This document shows positions 64,000 through 64,000 of a DNA stretch of 64,000 bases, piece after piece. The stretch is taken from assembly GCF_015461845.1 (NCBI RefSeq), contig NZ_JACOPW010000001.1, forward strand, positions 186,001 to 250,000, read 5' to 3'. Source of the stretch: Pseudomonas mucoides (GTDB lineage: Bacteria > Pseudomonadota > Gammaproteobacteria > Pseudomonadales > Pseudomonadaceae). Under the pieces are notes generated by a model, which ran no database searches, had not been told where the DNA came from, and saw nothing but the letters and a program-made list of their open reading frames with translations. Numbering within the stretch: the first letter of the stretch is position 1; each line of letters begins with the position of its first letter. The translations under genes and the position numbers were made by a program.

Positions 64000-64000
64000 C

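Overview
The window reads as a chromosomal segment of a fluorescens-group Pseudomonas. It is GC-rich with GC-ending codons, Pseudomonas-type REP palindromes recur between genes (core GAGCNNGCTCGCGA), and several genera-typical families are present (DUF2388, DUF2493, DUF2789, DUF6124, the zinc-independent DksA2, CynR/CynS/CynT, many LysR regulators). No rRNA, tRNA or CRISPR array was seen. Both ends cut genes: a Mg2+ P-type ATPase on the left and a glutaminase on the right.

Region 1 (1-22.6 kb) is ordinary core and accessory metabolism: a Na+/phosphate symporter, an outer-membrane-like protein, serine dehydratase, an SDR divergent from a GlxA-type regulator, a glycine-betaine-type binding protein, small proteins, a chemoreceptor, DksA2, a GST plus AlkC-like DNA repair protein, a predicted secreted HExxH protein, and a divergent sulfatase/formylglycine-generating-enzyme pair.

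Region 2 (22.7-29.1 kb) is the most unusual chromosomal unit. It is a tightly overlapping operon encoding a GNAT-fold 'thermostable hemolysin' protein, an adenylate-forming acyl ligase, a haem-oxygenase-like diiron oxidase with a complete ligand set, an SDR, a periplasmic TPR protein and a PmrA/QseB-type two-component system. Two inverted PmrA-type boxes lie in its promoter. The set resembles a small biosynthetic pathway for an unknown fatty-acid-derived product.

Region 3 (30.9-41.2 kb) is purine-centred. It holds the PunC purine transporter and its divergent regulator PunR, then an ndmC-ndmD-ndmE-like methylxanthine N-demethylase cluster with an NCS2 permease, glutathione-dependent formaldehyde dehydrogenase, S-formylglutathione hydrolase and a LysR regulator. 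The oxygenase has no Rieske domain and must borrow electrons from the extra Rieske domain on the reductase. Its leader RNA can fold so that the ribosome-binding site is paired, in a shape compatible with a xanthine-I (NMT1) riboswitch.

Region 4 (41.3-48.4 kb) is a mobile-element junkyard. An IS1182-family element has an in-frame hexanucleotide expansion in its transposase and a broken zinc-ribbon gene inside its inverted repeats. A second, decayed IS1182-family element is bracketed by 23-bp inverted repeats that also enclose a fosA-type fosfomycin-resistance gene. A DAO-type oxidoreductase and two unknown proteins lie between them.

Region 5 (48.4-64 kb) returns to core-like genes: DUF6124, DUF4287, LysR, a GMC oxidoreductase with an MFS symporter, DUF427, topoisomerase III, GST, GNAT, the cyanate-detoxification locus cynR-cynS-cynT, a BON protein, a ProA-like dehydrogenase and glutaminase. 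All calls come from reading the sequence and recalling families; no database search was run.
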